Source: Verrucomicrobiota bacterium
GTDB taxonomy: Bacteria; Verrucomicrobiota; Verrucomicrobiia; Chthoniobacterales; UBA10450
Direction of reading: 5' to 3'
DNA: 47,844 bases
NCBI GenBank assembly: GCA_003219695.1
Contig: QHQA01000041.1
Coordinates: 1 to 47,844, forward strand
The notes beneath the pieces were generated by a model, which saw only the letters and a list, made by a program, of their open reading frames with translations, searched no databases and had not been told where the DNA came from. The position numbers and the translations under genes were made by a program. Shown in pieces: positions 1 to 8,172 of this stretch. Numbering within the stretch: position 1 is the stretch's first letter; each line of letters opens with the position of its first letter.

Positions 1-368
1 TGCACAGTGTTTTTGGCCAGGAAAGTGACAGGTGCTTTATCGACAATATCCACGGTGCGCCGGTCTCCGCCGCGACGGCAATAACCGTAATGGTCGATTC
101 CGACGGAAGATTAGGCACGGTGGCCATGGAGGGACCGAGTGGATCTTCTTCGCCTAAAGGCATCCGGCCCCAAGCCATTCCCGATGCCGCCAAGCAAGCC
201 ATGCTCAATCGCAACGTTCAAAACTTGCAGGCAACCATCGCACAGCAACAGCAACAAATAGACATACTCACAACCCAAGTGAAAGAGAACGCCGCTCAGA
301 TCCAAAAAGCGAACGCCAAACTCGAAATGAATAAGCCGCCGGCCAAAGTTGTTGTGAACAAACCTTAA
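1..368 (+). CDS. C-terminal end of a beta-roll/coiled-coil fibre protein (5' truncated by window)
   Basis: The reading frame is open from the window edge (codon phase starts at base 3) to the TAA at 366-368. The visible residues match the end of the two complete paralogues at 20.7-23.4 kb: a His-Ser-x-Phe-Gly stretch, a VDSDGRLGTV motif, an IPDAAKQAML segment and a C-terminal Gln-rich coiled coil with heptad spacing, closing with NKPPAKVVVNKP. It is therefore a third member of the same family, presumably secreted or surface-exposed. The ATG at 90 is internal and not a credible start. What lies upstream, including any signal peptide or carbohydrate-binding module, is outside the window. Function is unknown. 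Confidence 0.8.
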   Translation, partial: HSVFGQESDRCFIDNIHGAPVSAATAITVMVDSDGRLGTVAMEGPSGSSSPKGIRPQAIPDAAKQAMLNRNVQNLQATIAQQQQQIDILTTQVKENAAQIQKANAKLEMNKPPAKVVVNKP

Positions 369-443
369 AACCATTGGTTGAGAGAGAGTTTAGTAGTCAT
401 GTTCCTGCACTAGAGAATCTCAATGTTAAGTCGAAGAACATTG

Positions 444-875
444 ATGAGAATTTTGAGGATGTTTATCTTAACGGTTGCTGTTTTCGAGGCTCCTAGCATT
501 CGCCTACTGGGGTGGCGGCGCAGCAGGAGCAGATTCAATGTCTGGGAAGTGGGTTAGTCCCGCCTCAAGCGCGGCGAAAAAGAATCCGATCGCGCCATTG
601 CAGACTTCCCTCGCAGCAGGACAAAAATCTATCTGAAACGTTGCGCGGCATGTCATGGAAAGACAAGAAACAGCGATGGACCTGACGCAGCGGATCTCGG
701 CATTCATCCGGCCAAACTCTCTGATCCAGCGATGCGGAAAGAAACAGATGGTGAGCTCTTCTGGAAAATCACCGTCGGCAAAAAGCCAATGCCGGGTTAT
801 GGCACGCGACTATCGCCGACCGATCGCTGGAATGTGATCAACTATCTCCGAACGCCCGCCAAGGAGATGCTGCGC
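444..875 (+). pseudogene. Decayed class I cytochrome c gene (two frameshifts)
   Basis: Joining three frames rebuilds a small exported c-type cytochrome. ATG 444 starts a hydrophobic signal segment (MRILRMFILTVAVF). The frame then shifts near 485 into LLAFAYWGGGAAGADSM and on to AAGQK. It shifts again in the A5 run at 623-627 into IYLKRCAACHGK, with the CxxCH heme site at 642-656. The downstream part has TDGELFWKITVGKKPMPGYG, including a Met suited to axial ligation, and DRWNVINYLRT, which is the usual end of the fold. The last recognisable codons lie near 870. Periplasmic electron transfer would have been the role. One or both shifts could be sequence error, but two in 430 bp suggest a dead gene. 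Confidence 0.65.
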
Positions 876-1137
876 AAGAGGCTCATACGGGACAGGATCA
901 CGATCCGCTTTCTCAAATTGCTGTCAATCGGAGGCATCGGAATAACAGATTGCCGTCGCCGCCATCTTCGCAGCGAAAATAAGTCTCGACACTCGTTCGG
1001 AAATCGTTCAAGAATCACGGAATTGGGTAAGCCGATGTTTCAGCGCTCCCTCAAACATGACAGAAAATCAAAACAACACGTCGCTTGCGAATTCTCTTCG
1101 ATCCGCTCTTACTTGCCGCAACAATAGGAAAACACAT

Positions 1138-2688
1138 ATGAACACCCGCCTCCGCCTAATTGCACTTGCCGCCGTTTTTGCGTTCCTCACGCCTACCACA
1201 TTCACGTTGCACGCGCGGATGCCGGGACCCGAGGCCATCGATGTGCCCGACGGTACACGCAAATGCATAAAGCCCAAAAGCCGTGCACCGTTACCCAACG
1301 ATCTGCTCGCGCCATTAACGTGTGTGGAGCCGGTGGTAAACGTCAGCGTCAGACCGGCCAATGAGTCTGAGAGTTTCGTGGTCGTCAACCCGACCAACAC
1401 AAACAATCTCGTGGCCTTTTCGAACTTGGACACCGCTAACAGCATTTTCCGCGCGTACTCCACAGATGCCGGTGCGAGCTGGACGCGCGGCACGGTCGCC
1501 ACGGGTGTGGCCTGCTGCGACGGACAGGCGGCCTGGGACACGTTCGGCAATCTGTTCCTGGTTTACATCAACAGCAGCGTCAACCAAATCAACGTGATTT
1601 TGAGCACCGACGGCGGCGTCACATTCAGCGCACCGGTAACAGCGGGCACCGGCAGCGTTGACCAACCCTCAATCGCTGTGGGCAACGGCAGCGTTTGGGT
1701 GGACTGGAACTCGAGTGGAAGCATGGTCGCGCGTGGGGCACCAGTGACGGGTCTCGGTGCTTGGGGACCGTTCAACGCGCTACAGACGATCCCGTCAGCG
1801 ACTGGCAGCTTTGGAGGTATCGCCGTCGGGCCTGGTCCTGGCGGCGGCAAGGTCATCGTGACCTATCAGAGCCCCACTGGCGGACAGGGTCCGGCGACGA
1901 TTTACGCCAACGTAGACGCGGATGGTTTGGGAGCGGGCGGTTTCGGCGCGCGCATCACTGTCTCGACGACTAATGTGGGCGGCTTCGACTATATCCCGGC
2001 GCAAAACGAACGCTCGATCGACGCTGAAGCCGGGCTGGTCTGGGACGCGACTGGCGGGCCATTCAACAACCGCATCTATCTGGTGTACACAGATGAGACC
2101 GTTAACGAAAACAACGACACCGATATTTTGATGCGCACATCGACTGATGATGGCGCGACGTGGAGCGCGCCGGTGCGCGTGAACGACGACGCGACCACGA
2201 ACAGCCAGTTTTTGCCCTACGTCGCCCTCGATCCCACAACCGGCACGGTGGGAGTGGGCTTTCACGATTGCCGCAATGACGATGGCGTGAACGGGACGAA
2301 CAATATTCCTAACGACGATGCGGAATACTACGGCACCTTCAGCACCGACGGTGGCGTGACTTGGGCGCCGAACATGCGCTTGAGCGGCGGGTTCTCGAAC
2401 GCGACGGATTCGGGCAACGGCATCGACTATGGTGACTACGTTGGTCAGTCCGCGCTCGCGGGCAAGCTCTACACGGTGTGGGCGGACAACGCGAACTGTG
2501 ATGGCACGAACCCGGATGGCACGTTGCACGCCTTTGACCTGTACACGAACACACTCATGCTCCCGGGGGCAAGCCCGACGCCCACCCCAACGGCGACTGC
2601 CACAGCTACACCGACTGCAACGCCGACATCGACTCCGAGAGCTACCCCGACACCAAGACCTCGTCCGACACCGCCGCCTCGTCCGTAA
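1138..2688 (+). CDS. Secreted Asp-box (BNR/sialidase-like) repeat protein with Thr-Pro tail
   Basis: This 516-residue protein has an N-terminal signal peptide (hydrophobic residues 5-20, then TFTLHA). ATG 1138 is preferred over the longer frame from 1057 because it starts directly at the signal sequence and has AGGA about 8-11 bases upstream. At least four Asp-box motifs are visible (STDAGASW, STDGGVTF, STDDGATW, STDGGVTW), the signature of six-bladed sialidase-like propellers. The last 40 residues are a Thr/Pro/Arg-rich tail resembling a cell-wall linker or a stub of a sorting region. Catalytic sialidase residues could not be confirmed, so enzymatic activity is not claimed; many such proteins only bind glycans. 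Confidence 0.75.
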   Translation: MNTRLRLIALAAVFAFLTPTTFTLHARMPGPEAIDVPDGTRKCIKPKSRAPLPNDLLAPLTCVEPVVNVSVRPANESESFVVVNPTNTNNLVAFSNLDTANSIFRAYSTDAGASWTRGTVATGVACCDGQAAWDTFGNLFLVYINSSVNQINVILSTDGGVTFSAPVTAGTGSVDQPSIAVGNGSVWVDWNSSGSMVARGAPVTGLGAWGPFNALQTIPSATGSFGGIAVGPGPGGGKVIVTYQSPTGGQGPATIYANVDADGLGAGGFGARITVSTTNVGGFDYIPAQNERSIDAEAGLVWDATGGPFNNRIYLVYTDETVNENNDTDILMRTSTDDGATWSAPVRVNDDATTNSQFLPYVALDPTTGTVGVGFHDCRNDDGVNGTNNIPNDDAEYYGTFSTDGGVTWAPNMRLSGGFSNATDSGNGIDYGDYVGQSALAGKLYTVWADNANCDGTNPDGTLHAFDLYTNTLMLPGASPTPTPTATATATPTATPTSTPRATPTPRPRPTPPPRP

Positions 2689-2830
2689 AGGTAAAGCCCA
2701 AAGAAGTTCTTACGCGCAGGCGAAACAGATTCGCCGTGGCGAACCTGGACCAGGGTCTCCTGGGAAGCTGACGCCTAATCAAACTCCCGTCATTACCGTT
2801 CGTGTCCATCCGCGAGCGAAAAGTGTTAAA

Positions 2831-2872
2831 GGCGCCGGTGGAATCGTGAGTTCGAATCTTACCCCTTCCGCA
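2831..2872 (+). other. tRNA 3'-end-like fragment
   Basis: Bases 2846-2862 form a T-arm (GTGAG, TTCGAAT, CTTAC) followed by a 7-base CCCTTCC acceptor-like strand and G-CA. No matching GGAAGGG 5' strand, D-arm or anticodon arm lies within 100 bases upstream, so this is not a complete tRNA gene. It may be the piece of a tRNA left after integration or deletion. It directly abuts the 3' end of the PAP2 gene. Confidence 0.35.
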
Positions 2873-2873
2873 T

Positions 2874-3494
2874 CTAATTTTCGATTTGCGGTTGGCGCTT
2901 TTCGATTGGTCGCAGAAAAAAATGTGTGACCAGCAGCGCGCAGAAAATCCCCAGGGCTGCCGCGGACACGACATCCGACAGGTAGTGCGCGCCGATGTAC
3001 ATGCGGGAGACTCCAATCAGAATTGGGATGGAAAAACAGGCGAGGCCGATGCGGCGACGCGCAAAAAACAGAACGCAAAAAAACGCGGTCGAAGCGCCGA
3101 CGTGCCCGGATGGGAACGAGTGATATTTCGAGCTGAAACGCGGGCCGCCCCAATGCAGCTCCGATTTCACCGACGGACGCGCGCGCGGAACGCTGCGTTT
3201 GATCACTTGGCCGGCGATGCCCGCGACGCTCATCGCAACCAACATCGCCAAAAAAATGCGCATCCATCTTTTGTTTCCGCGCTTCCAGGCGATTCCTAAA
3301 AGAATCAAGCCAACTGCAATATGCGAGGGCCAGTCGCCAACCAGGCTGACACCGCGCATGAAACTGCGCATCGCGCGGTTCTGATGCTGCCTGATGAAAT
3401 CCCAAACGGTGTCATCGAAATAAAACGCCGCTGCGATTGCTATCGCTGCGATTGCGATACCGATCAGCCAATACAAAACGGCGCAGCGCTTCAC
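2874..3494 (-). CDS. PAP2-family membrane phosphatase
   Basis: 206 residues with about five to six hydrophobic segments. The three motifs of the PAP2/acid-phosphatase superfamily are intact: KRSVPRARP (99-107), PSGH (128-131) and SRMYIGAHYLSD (163-174), supplying the catalytic His residues and phosphate-binding Arg/Lys. Such proteins remove phosphate from lipid phosphates (undecaprenyl pyrophosphate, phosphatidylglycerol phosphate or phosphatidate) on the outer face of the inner membrane. The substrate cannot be told from sequence alone. It stands alone on the minus strand; a short inverted repeat lies upstream of its start at 3522-3603. Confidence 0.85.
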   Translation of the reverse strand: MKRCAVLYWLIGIAIAAIAIAAAFYFDDTVWDFIRQHQNRAMRSFMRGVSLVGDWPSHIAVGLILLGIAWKRGNKRWMRIFLAMLVAMSVAGIAGQVIKRSVPRARPSVKSELHWGGPRFSSKYHSFPSGHVGASTAFFCVLFFARRRIGLACFSIPILIGVSRMYIGAHYLSDVVSAAALGIFCALLVTHFFLRPIEKRQPQIEN

Positions 3495-3521
3495 CAGTAA
3501 GTTCCCGTCACAAATGCTCTT

Positions 3522-3603
3522 GTCATGTCGAGTGAAGTCGAGACATCCGTGAAGTCACCTTGGAGTTGTGCCACGGGATTCCTCGACTTCGCTCGGAATG
3601 ACG
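3522..3603. repeat. REPIN-like inverted repeat, family E copy 1
   Basis: The left arm begins TGTCATGTCGAGTGAAGTCG and the right arm ends CTTCGCTCGGAATGACG; they are imperfect reverse complements separated by about 30 bases. Related copies occur at 5153-5246 and, in part, at 28006-28055 and 28467-28495. It fills the spacer between the divergent PAP2 and glycosyltransferase genes. Confidence 0.7.
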
Positions 3604-3625
3604 TTTATGAGATGCTGCGAACACA

Positions 3626-5128
3626 TTGAAATCGGCGGTGGGAAAATACGCGATATTATTTTTCGGTTGCATCCTTTTCCACATTATCGGGACATGGAGC
3701 CTGCCGTTGATCGACCGCGACGAGCCGCGTTTCGCAGAGGCATCGCGCGAAATGATCCAGCGCGGCGATTACGTTGTTCCCTATTTCAACAATCAGCTCC
3801 GTCTCGATAAGCCTCCCCTCGCCTATTGGGCGCAGGTGGCAAGCTATCGCGTGTTCGGTGAAAACGATTTCGCCGCACGTTTCCCGTCGGCCGTGGCTGC
3901 TGCGCTCATTGCGGTTTCGATCCCGGTCCGTGGGCTACGGATTGGCGGAGAACGCGTCGGTTGGCGAGCGGCAATCATTTTCACGCTTTGTCTGCAAACG
4001 TTTATCCATGCAAAAGCTGCAGTCGCCGATATGTGGCTGGCATTGTTTGTGAGCGTCGCGCATTGGTGCGGTCTCGAAGTGCTCCGTGACGGCCTGACAA
4101 ACCACCAACATCAAAAGCCAAGCAGCAGACATCAAATTTCACACTGGTGGTTCGTGTTTTACGTCTCGCTGGCGCTGGGCTTTCTGACCAAAGGTCCGAT
4201 TGCCTGGACGCCTCTGCTGACCGTTGCCTGCACCGTTTTCTACGCGCCGAATTTGCAGCTGCGCCGGCGATTCAAATTCGTTCGCGGTATTGTCCTTATG
4301 CTGGCGATCATCGGGGTGTGGGGCATTCCGGCGTTGATTCAGACGCACGGAGAATTTTTACGAATCGGAATCGGTCGCCACGTCATCGCACGCTCTTTAG
4401 GGGCAATGGAAGGTCACGGGTGGAATTCGTTAGGCGGATACGTCTTGCTGCTGCCGTTTTATTTCGTGACCATCTTCATCAGTTTCTTTCCGTGGTCGAT
4501 TAAATTGCCTTCGCTTGTGCAGAGATTATGGCGCAAGCGCGACAACATCGATAATTATCTCTTGTCCGGCGCTGCGATCATCTTCATCATTTTCTCGCTC
4601 ATCAAAACCAAGCTTCCGCATTACACTCTGCCGGCATTTGGGCTGTTGGCGCTGTTGCTTGCGCGGCATTGGAGAGAAGACACGGCCGATGCAAACTCGG
4701 AACGGTTTCGCGAGGGAGGCCACCGCTCCTTGTTTAAGAAAATGTCCATTGTCACTACGTGCGTTTGGATTGCAATTGCGGTCGTTGTTCCGCCGATGGT
4801 GGCCCGGTTTTTCCCGGCGTATCAGGTTTTTCAGCAGTCGCGCGCGTCGTTGCAGCCGAACATGCAATTTGCTTCCGTCGATTTCGAGGAGCCAAGCCTG
4901 GTGTGGTACTTTCGCTCGCGCCTGAAAGGTTTTCTCACCCCGTTGAAAAAGCGTCGCGCTGCGGAATTCATGAGCGAGCCCGGCCCGCGTTTTGTCATCC
5001 TGCCGATGCCGGTCGCCGGATCGGTCTTCGTGAATGCGCCGCAAAACTGGAAATTTCTCACGACCAGCGGTGTTAACATCGCGAAAGGGAAGCGCGTCGA
5101 TCTCACGCTGGTGCTGAAATCAGACTGA
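3626..5128 (+). CDS. GT39/ArnT-like membrane glycosyltransferase
   Basis: 500 residues with many hydrophobic segments. The start of the mature fold carries the GT-C hallmarks: an Asp-Glu pair in LIDRDEPRFAEASREM (residues 28-43) in the first periplasmic loop and QLRLDKPPLAYW (57-68), both typical of ArnT/PMT-family enzymes. These enzymes move a sugar from a polyprenyl-phosphate donor onto lipid A, protein or other acceptors at the periplasmic face. The frame begins at a TTG (3626) with an in-frame stop at 3608, so no ATG start is available; no clear Shine-Dalgarno is seen. Donor and acceptor are unknown. Confidence 0.8.
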   Translation: MKSAVGKYAILFFGCILFHIIGTWSLPLIDRDEPRFAEASREMIQRGDYVVPYFNNQLRLDKPPLAYWAQVASYRVFGENDFAARFPSAVAAALIAVSIPVRGLRIGGERVGWRAAIIFTLCLQTFIHAKAAVADMWLALFVSVAHWCGLEVLRDGLTNHQHQKPSSRHQISHWWFVFYVSLALGFLTKGPIAWTPLLTVACTVFYAPNLQLRRRFKFVRGIVLMLAIIGVWGIPALIQTHGEFLRIGIGRHVIARSLGAMEGHGWNSLGGYVLLLPFYFVTIFISFFPWSIKLPSLVQRLWRKRDNIDNYLLSGAAIIFIIFSLIKTKLPHYTLPAFGLLALLLARHWREDTADANSERFREGGHRSLFKKMSIVTTCVWIAIAVVVPPMVARFFPAYQVFQQSRASLQPNMQFASVDFEEPSLVWYFRSRLKGFLTPLKKRRAAEFMSEPGPRFVILPMPVAGSVFVNAPQNWKFLTTSGVNIAKGKRVDLTLVLKSD

Positions 5129-5152
5129 TTCGTTGAAGCGTTTCGCTCCTCC

Positions 5153-5246
5153 TGTCATGTTGAGCGGAGCGAAACATCTCTGGATATCGGCTTGTGGCAG
5201 ATGGCGCGAAAATAATCAGAGATTCTTCGCTCCGCTCAGAATGACA
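5153..5246. repeat. REPIN-like inverted repeat, family E copy 2
   Basis: TGTCATGTTGAGCGGAGCG on the left pairs with the CGCTCCGCTCAGAATGACA end on the right, with about 45 bases between arms. It has the same architecture as 3522-3603. It lies between the glycosyltransferase and ruvA. Confidence 0.75.
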
Positions 5247-5249
5247 AAG

Positions 5250-5286
5250 AACGATTTAACGATGTAACGTTGTAACGATGTAACGA
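5250..5286 (+). repeat. TGTAACGAT-type tandem repeat before ruvA
   Basis: Four imperfect 8-9 base units (AACGATT, TAACGATG, TAACGTTG, TAACGATG) run in tandem and end 4 bases before the ruvA ATG. The same motif in the same sense precedes the tyrosine recombinase (40931-40964) and the Amuc_1102-like gene (33057-33083). There is no Shine-Dalgarno here. Whether it regulates anything is unknown. Confidence 0.7.
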
Positions 5287-5290
5287 ACCC

Positions 5291-5902
5291 ATGATCACCT
5301 TTCTCGAAGGCAAACTGGTGAGCGCGCTGCCGACACAGGCGATCATCGATGTCGGCGGAGTCGGGTACGAAGTTTCCATTCCGCTTTCGAGCTACGATAA
5401 ACTTCCCGCCGTCGGCCAGCCCATCCGCATTCTCACGCATTTGGCGGTGCGCGAGGACGCGCATGTGCTTTACGGGTTCATGACGTCAGCCGAGCGCGAC
5501 CTTTTTCGACTGCTGGTCAATCATGTCAGCGGCATTGGACCGAAACTGGCGCTCGCGGTGTTGAGCGGAATGAGCGTGACCAGTTTCAAAGCCGCAGTGG
5601 TCAATTCGGATGTCGCAGCGATTTCACGGATTAGTGGCCTGGGGAAAAAAACGGCCGAGCGGATCGTTCTCGAATTGAAAGATAAAGTGGGAGTGGCTGC
5701 TGCATGGGAAGCAGCCAGTGCTGCGCATGCGCCTACGCCCGAACAGGAACAGGCCAACGAAGCAGTGCTTGCGCTCATTGCACTCGGATACAAACAAGCC
5801 GAGGCGCACAAAGCCGTGCGTGATTTGCAGGCGAAGGGCGAAGCGCAATCCGCCGAGGAACTGGTCAAGCTGGTGCTCAAGCGCATGGCCGCGGGACGCT
5901 GA
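5291..5902 (+). CDS. ruvA: Holliday junction branch migration protein RuvA
   Basis: 203 residues, the normal length. The N-terminal OB-fold begins MITFLEGKLVS and includes DVGGVGYEVSIP. Two helix-hairpin-helix elements carry GIGPK (81-85) and GLGKK (116-120) for junction binding. After a variable linker, the C-terminal three-helix domain (about 155-203, EAVLALIALGYKQAEAHKAV) is the RuvB-contacting part. RuvA tetramers hold four-way DNA junctions while RuvB drives branch migration. ruvB and ruvC are not adjacent here. Start at ATG 5294-in-frame alternatives are absent; the family-typical MITFLEG start supports 5291. Confidence 0.97.
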   Translation: MITFLEGKLVSALPTQAIIDVGGVGYEVSIPLSSYDKLPAVGQPIRILTHLAVREDAHVLYGFMTSAERDLFRLLVNHVSGIGPKLALAVLSGMSVTSFKAAVVNSDVAAISRISGLGKKTAERIVLELKDKVGVAAAWEAASAAHAPTPEQEQANEAVLALIALGYKQAEAHKAVRDLQAKGEAQSAEELVKLVLKRMAAGR

Positions 5903-5958
5903 GCAGGAAACCCCGAGACGCTCAACGTCCCACGCCCAATGTTCAATTCAGAGGTTTG

Positions 5959-5998
5959 CATTCGGCGTTGGACGTTCGGCGTTAGGCGTTGGACGTTT
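5959..5998 (+). repeat. Degenerate CATTCGGCGTTGGACGTT-type tandem repeat
   Basis: Short direct units of GGCGTT/GGACGTT repeat five times just before the next gene. Similar sequence occurs at 12795-12855 and, as GGCATTCG units, at 36035-36069 before trpS. Confidence 0.5.
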
Positions 5999-6003
5999 GC
6001 TTA

Positions 6004-7380
6004 ATGATAGAAGTTCAGGGCGACAGGCTGGAGGCAATTCGCGCCGCTTTCCCAAAAGAAGGCCTCTTCGCAGAGAAAGACTGGCTCCTTTCGCCGGACG
6101 CATTCCCAATCGACAAAAAGTTTCTGGCCGAGCTCGAACAGCTCGGGCATCGGCTGCGAGTTTTTCAACGCGCCTGCAACCAGCTCTATCACTTGAGCGC
6201 CAAAGGCAAGCAACCCGCCTGGGTGGCGCGCTATCTCGATGCTGGCAAACCGGCGGAACTGATCGAATTTTCGCGCCGGAAAGAAATTCGTGACGATTTG
6301 CCCCGGGTTATTCGCCCCGATCTCATTCTGACGGAAAACGGCTACATCATTGCTGAGATCGATTCTGTTCCCGGCGGAATTGGACTGACCGGTTGGCTGA
6401 ACCAGACCTATTCAAAGTTCGATAACGCGATCATCGGCGGCAGGGGCGGAATGCTGGAGGGATTTCGTACCGTGCTGCCAAACGGCGGCGACATCGTGAT
6501 CTCGCAAGAAGCAGCAACGTATCGTCCGGAGATGGAATGGCTCGCCGCACGGCTAAACCAACGGCATGCTGTAGCTGGAGGCGTTGACTCCGGCTCTCTT
6601 CGCCACTTCACACCAGCCGGGATCACCGACCCCGGCTACAACTGGCGTGTCGTTTCTGCGGAGAATTACGAACCGCAAGACGGACACGCCGTGTATCGCT
6701 TCTTTGAATTATTCGATCTGCCGAATATTCCCGGGATCGAAAATATGCTGCGCGCGAATGCCGAAGGCCGAATTACGATCAGGCCGCCCGTCAAACCATA
6801 TCTGGAAGAGAAGATGTGGTTCGCGCTTTTCTGGATGCATCCGCTGCGCGAATTCTGGCGACGCGAACTAGGCGAAAAATATTTCATCAAACTCCAGAAA
6901 GTGATCCCCTACTCCTGGCTGCTCGATCCCCTGCCTTTGCCACAGCACGCAGTCATTCCGCGCCTGGAAATTCACGAGTGGCGCGAGGCTGCGAAGTTCA
7001 GCCAGAAAGATCGCGAGCTTCTTTTGAAAGTGAGCGGCTTTTCACCACTCGGCTGGGGCAGCCGCGGCATCGCGCTCGGGAGCGATCTGCCGCACGCCGA
7101 ATGGGAAAGGCGCCTGGAGCATGCGCTCGCCACCTTCGATTCGTCGCCAACCATCATGCAGCGTTTTCACAAAGGCCGTTTGTTCGAGCACCGTTATTGG
7201 CATCCAGATTCAGGCGAGCTAAAAACAATGAAAGGCCGCGTCCGCCTTTGTCCTTATTATTTCGTCGAAGCGGATCGCGTCAGATTGCGTGGCGCTCTCG
7301 CCACAATCGCCCCTGCGGACAAGAAGTTTTTACACGGCATGAGCGAGGCGATTCTGGTGCCGTCGCGATTGGCAGCGTAA
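6004..7380 (+). CDS. Conserved protein of unknown function, possible ATP-grasp-like fold
   Basis: 458 residues from ATG 6004 (an in-frame TTG at 5989 is less likely, as it lies inside a repeat). No signal peptide or membrane segment. Features noted: EIDSVPGGIGLTGW about a third of the way in, FSPLGWGSRGIALGSDLP in the C-terminal third, then an Ile-Met-Gln-Arg-Phe strand and KGRVRLCPYYFV near the end. A Gly-rich loop followed by W...L and a late R-x-R-L-x-P-Y-x-F strand is reminiscent of ATP-grasp or glutathionylspermidine-synthase-like enzymes, but I cannot place the ATP-binding residues. The family is not recognised with certainty; a cytoplasmic ligase-like role is a guess. Confidence 0.8.
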   Translation: MIEVQGDRLEAIRAAFPKEGLFAEKDWLLSPDAFPIDKKFLAELEQLGHRLRVFQRACNQLYHLSAKGKQPAWVARYLDAGKPAELIEFSRRKEIRDDLPRVIRPDLILTENGYIIAEIDSVPGGIGLTGWLNQTYSKFDNAIIGGRGGMLEGFRTVLPNGGDIVISQEAATYRPEMEWLAARLNQRHAVAGGVDSGSLRHFTPAGITDPGYNWRVVSAENYEPQDGHAVYRFFELFDLPNIPGIENMLRANAEGRITIRPPVKPYLEEKMWFALFWMHPLREFWRRELGEKYFIKLQKVIPYSWLLDPLPLPQHAVIPRLEIHEWREAAKFSQKDRELLLKVSGFSPLGWGSRGIALGSDLPHAEWERRLEHALATFDSSPTIMQRFHKGRLFEHRYWHPDSGELKTMKGRVRLCPYYFVEADRVRLRGALATIAPADKKFLHGMSEAILVPSRLAA

Positions 7381-7481
7381 AATTCGGGGAGGCGCGCCCG
7401 TCACGGGTGCTTGGCGAGCGCGTCTCGCGATCGCGAACTTTTTATCAATTCGCAATCGGCCAAGCGCGTATGCTGCCCAGA

Positions 7482-7751
7482 CTATTTCTTCCTCGCCATC
7501 CAATGGAATGCCAAAGCCGGCACGAGAAAGAAAAATACGATTACGATCCGCAGCTCGATGAAAAAGAGTAAGACTAGCCTGCCAAACTCTCTCTCATCGA
7601 TTCGGAAGAAGTGTGTCGCCCAGGCCACAGCCGTATTCCAAAGCAGAGTCGTCGCCGCAAAATAAAACAACGCGAATACAAGGCCGATGATAAATGCGGC
7701 GAAGAAAAAGTTGCGAAGAAAAATAATTTTGTCGCGGTCCATACGCGCCAT
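7482..7751 (-). CDS. Small two-TM membrane protein
   Basis: 89 residues (80 if ATG 7742 is used). Two strongly hydrophobic stretches are visible, residues 13-32 and about 65-85, separated by an amphipathic part with HFFRIDEREFGRL, and the C-terminus is basic (MARKK). No family recognised. It sits alone, convergent with the gene to its left; the short possible ORF 7755-7841 would end 3 bases upstream of its ATG. Confidence 0.6.
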   Translation of the reverse strand: MARMDRDKIIFLRNFFFAAFIIGLVFALFYFAATTLLWNTAVAWATHFFRIDEREFGRLVLLFFIELRIVIVFFFLVPALAFHWMARKK

Positions 7752-7754
7752 TGT

Positions 7755-7841
7755 TCACTTCAGCGTAGCCAGATCAATCACAAAGGCTTCGCCAGTTGAA
7801 GCGTTCAAGGTAAGGCGGGCAACTCGGCATTCCTTCGACAT
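7755..7841 (-). CDS. Possible 28-residue small ORF upstream of the membrane protein
   Basis: MSKECRVARLTLNASTGEAF and eight more residues to the stop. A GAGG sequence lies just upstream of the ATG, GC-ending codons predominate, and the stop falls 3 bases before the next start, which would suit translational coupling. It could equally be chance or the remnant of a longer gene. Confidence 0.3.
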   Translation of the reverse strand: MSKECRVARLTLNASTGEAFVIDLATLK

Positions 7842-7921
7842 TCCTCATTTGGACATGGTCATTTTTAGCGACCCGCAATTTTAAGCGTGCAAAGCCAACT
7901 GGTCTGCCTCAAAAGAGACGC

Positions 7922-8068
7922 ATGATTACAAAAAATATCGGAATGCTGCTGCTGGCGATCTATCTGATCTTGGTCGGAATCATGGTTCTGTTTCACGTCG
8001 GTATCCCGGCGGTTGTGACCGGAATTCTGGCGCTGATAGCGGGCATTTTGATTTTAATCGGCAAGTAG
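7922..8068 (+). CDS. 48-residue membrane mini-protein
   Basis: Opens MITKNIGMLLLAIYLILVGI and consists of two hydrophobic helices joined by HVGIPAVV, ending ILILIGK. AAAAGAGA precedes the ATG at 6-13 bases. The sequence is almost entirely Ile/Leu/Val/Gly/Ala, the pattern of small two-helix inner-membrane proteins of unknown role that are widespread in bacteria. Length and composition are consistent with a complete gene. Confidence 0.55.
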   Translation: MITKNIGMLLLAIYLILVGIMVLFHVGIPAVVTGILALIAGILILIGK

Positions 8069-8172
8069 GCGGGCGCGGCGTACACGTTGAGGGTCAAGTG
8101 GGTGGAAGGGTGGAATCATTGAAGCGGTTTCGTTATTGGCCGCGCACATCAGAATCGATTGGAGAACAGGTA

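Noticed and set aside
1315-2529. Long minus-strand open frames opposite the Asp-box protein
   Set aside because: They are antisense shadows of a GC-rich coding gene; the plus frame has signal peptide and Asp-box motifs.
2779-3405. Frame ending GVRFELTIPPAP over the PAP2 gene and tRNA fragment
   Set aside because: Its conserved-looking part is the antisense of a tRNA T-arm, a well-known false protein; the PAP2 frame explains the region.
6816-7571. 251-residue plus-strand frame overlapping the unknown protein
   Set aside because: Arg/Ala/Ser-rich composition typical of a shifted frame of the true gene; no domain.
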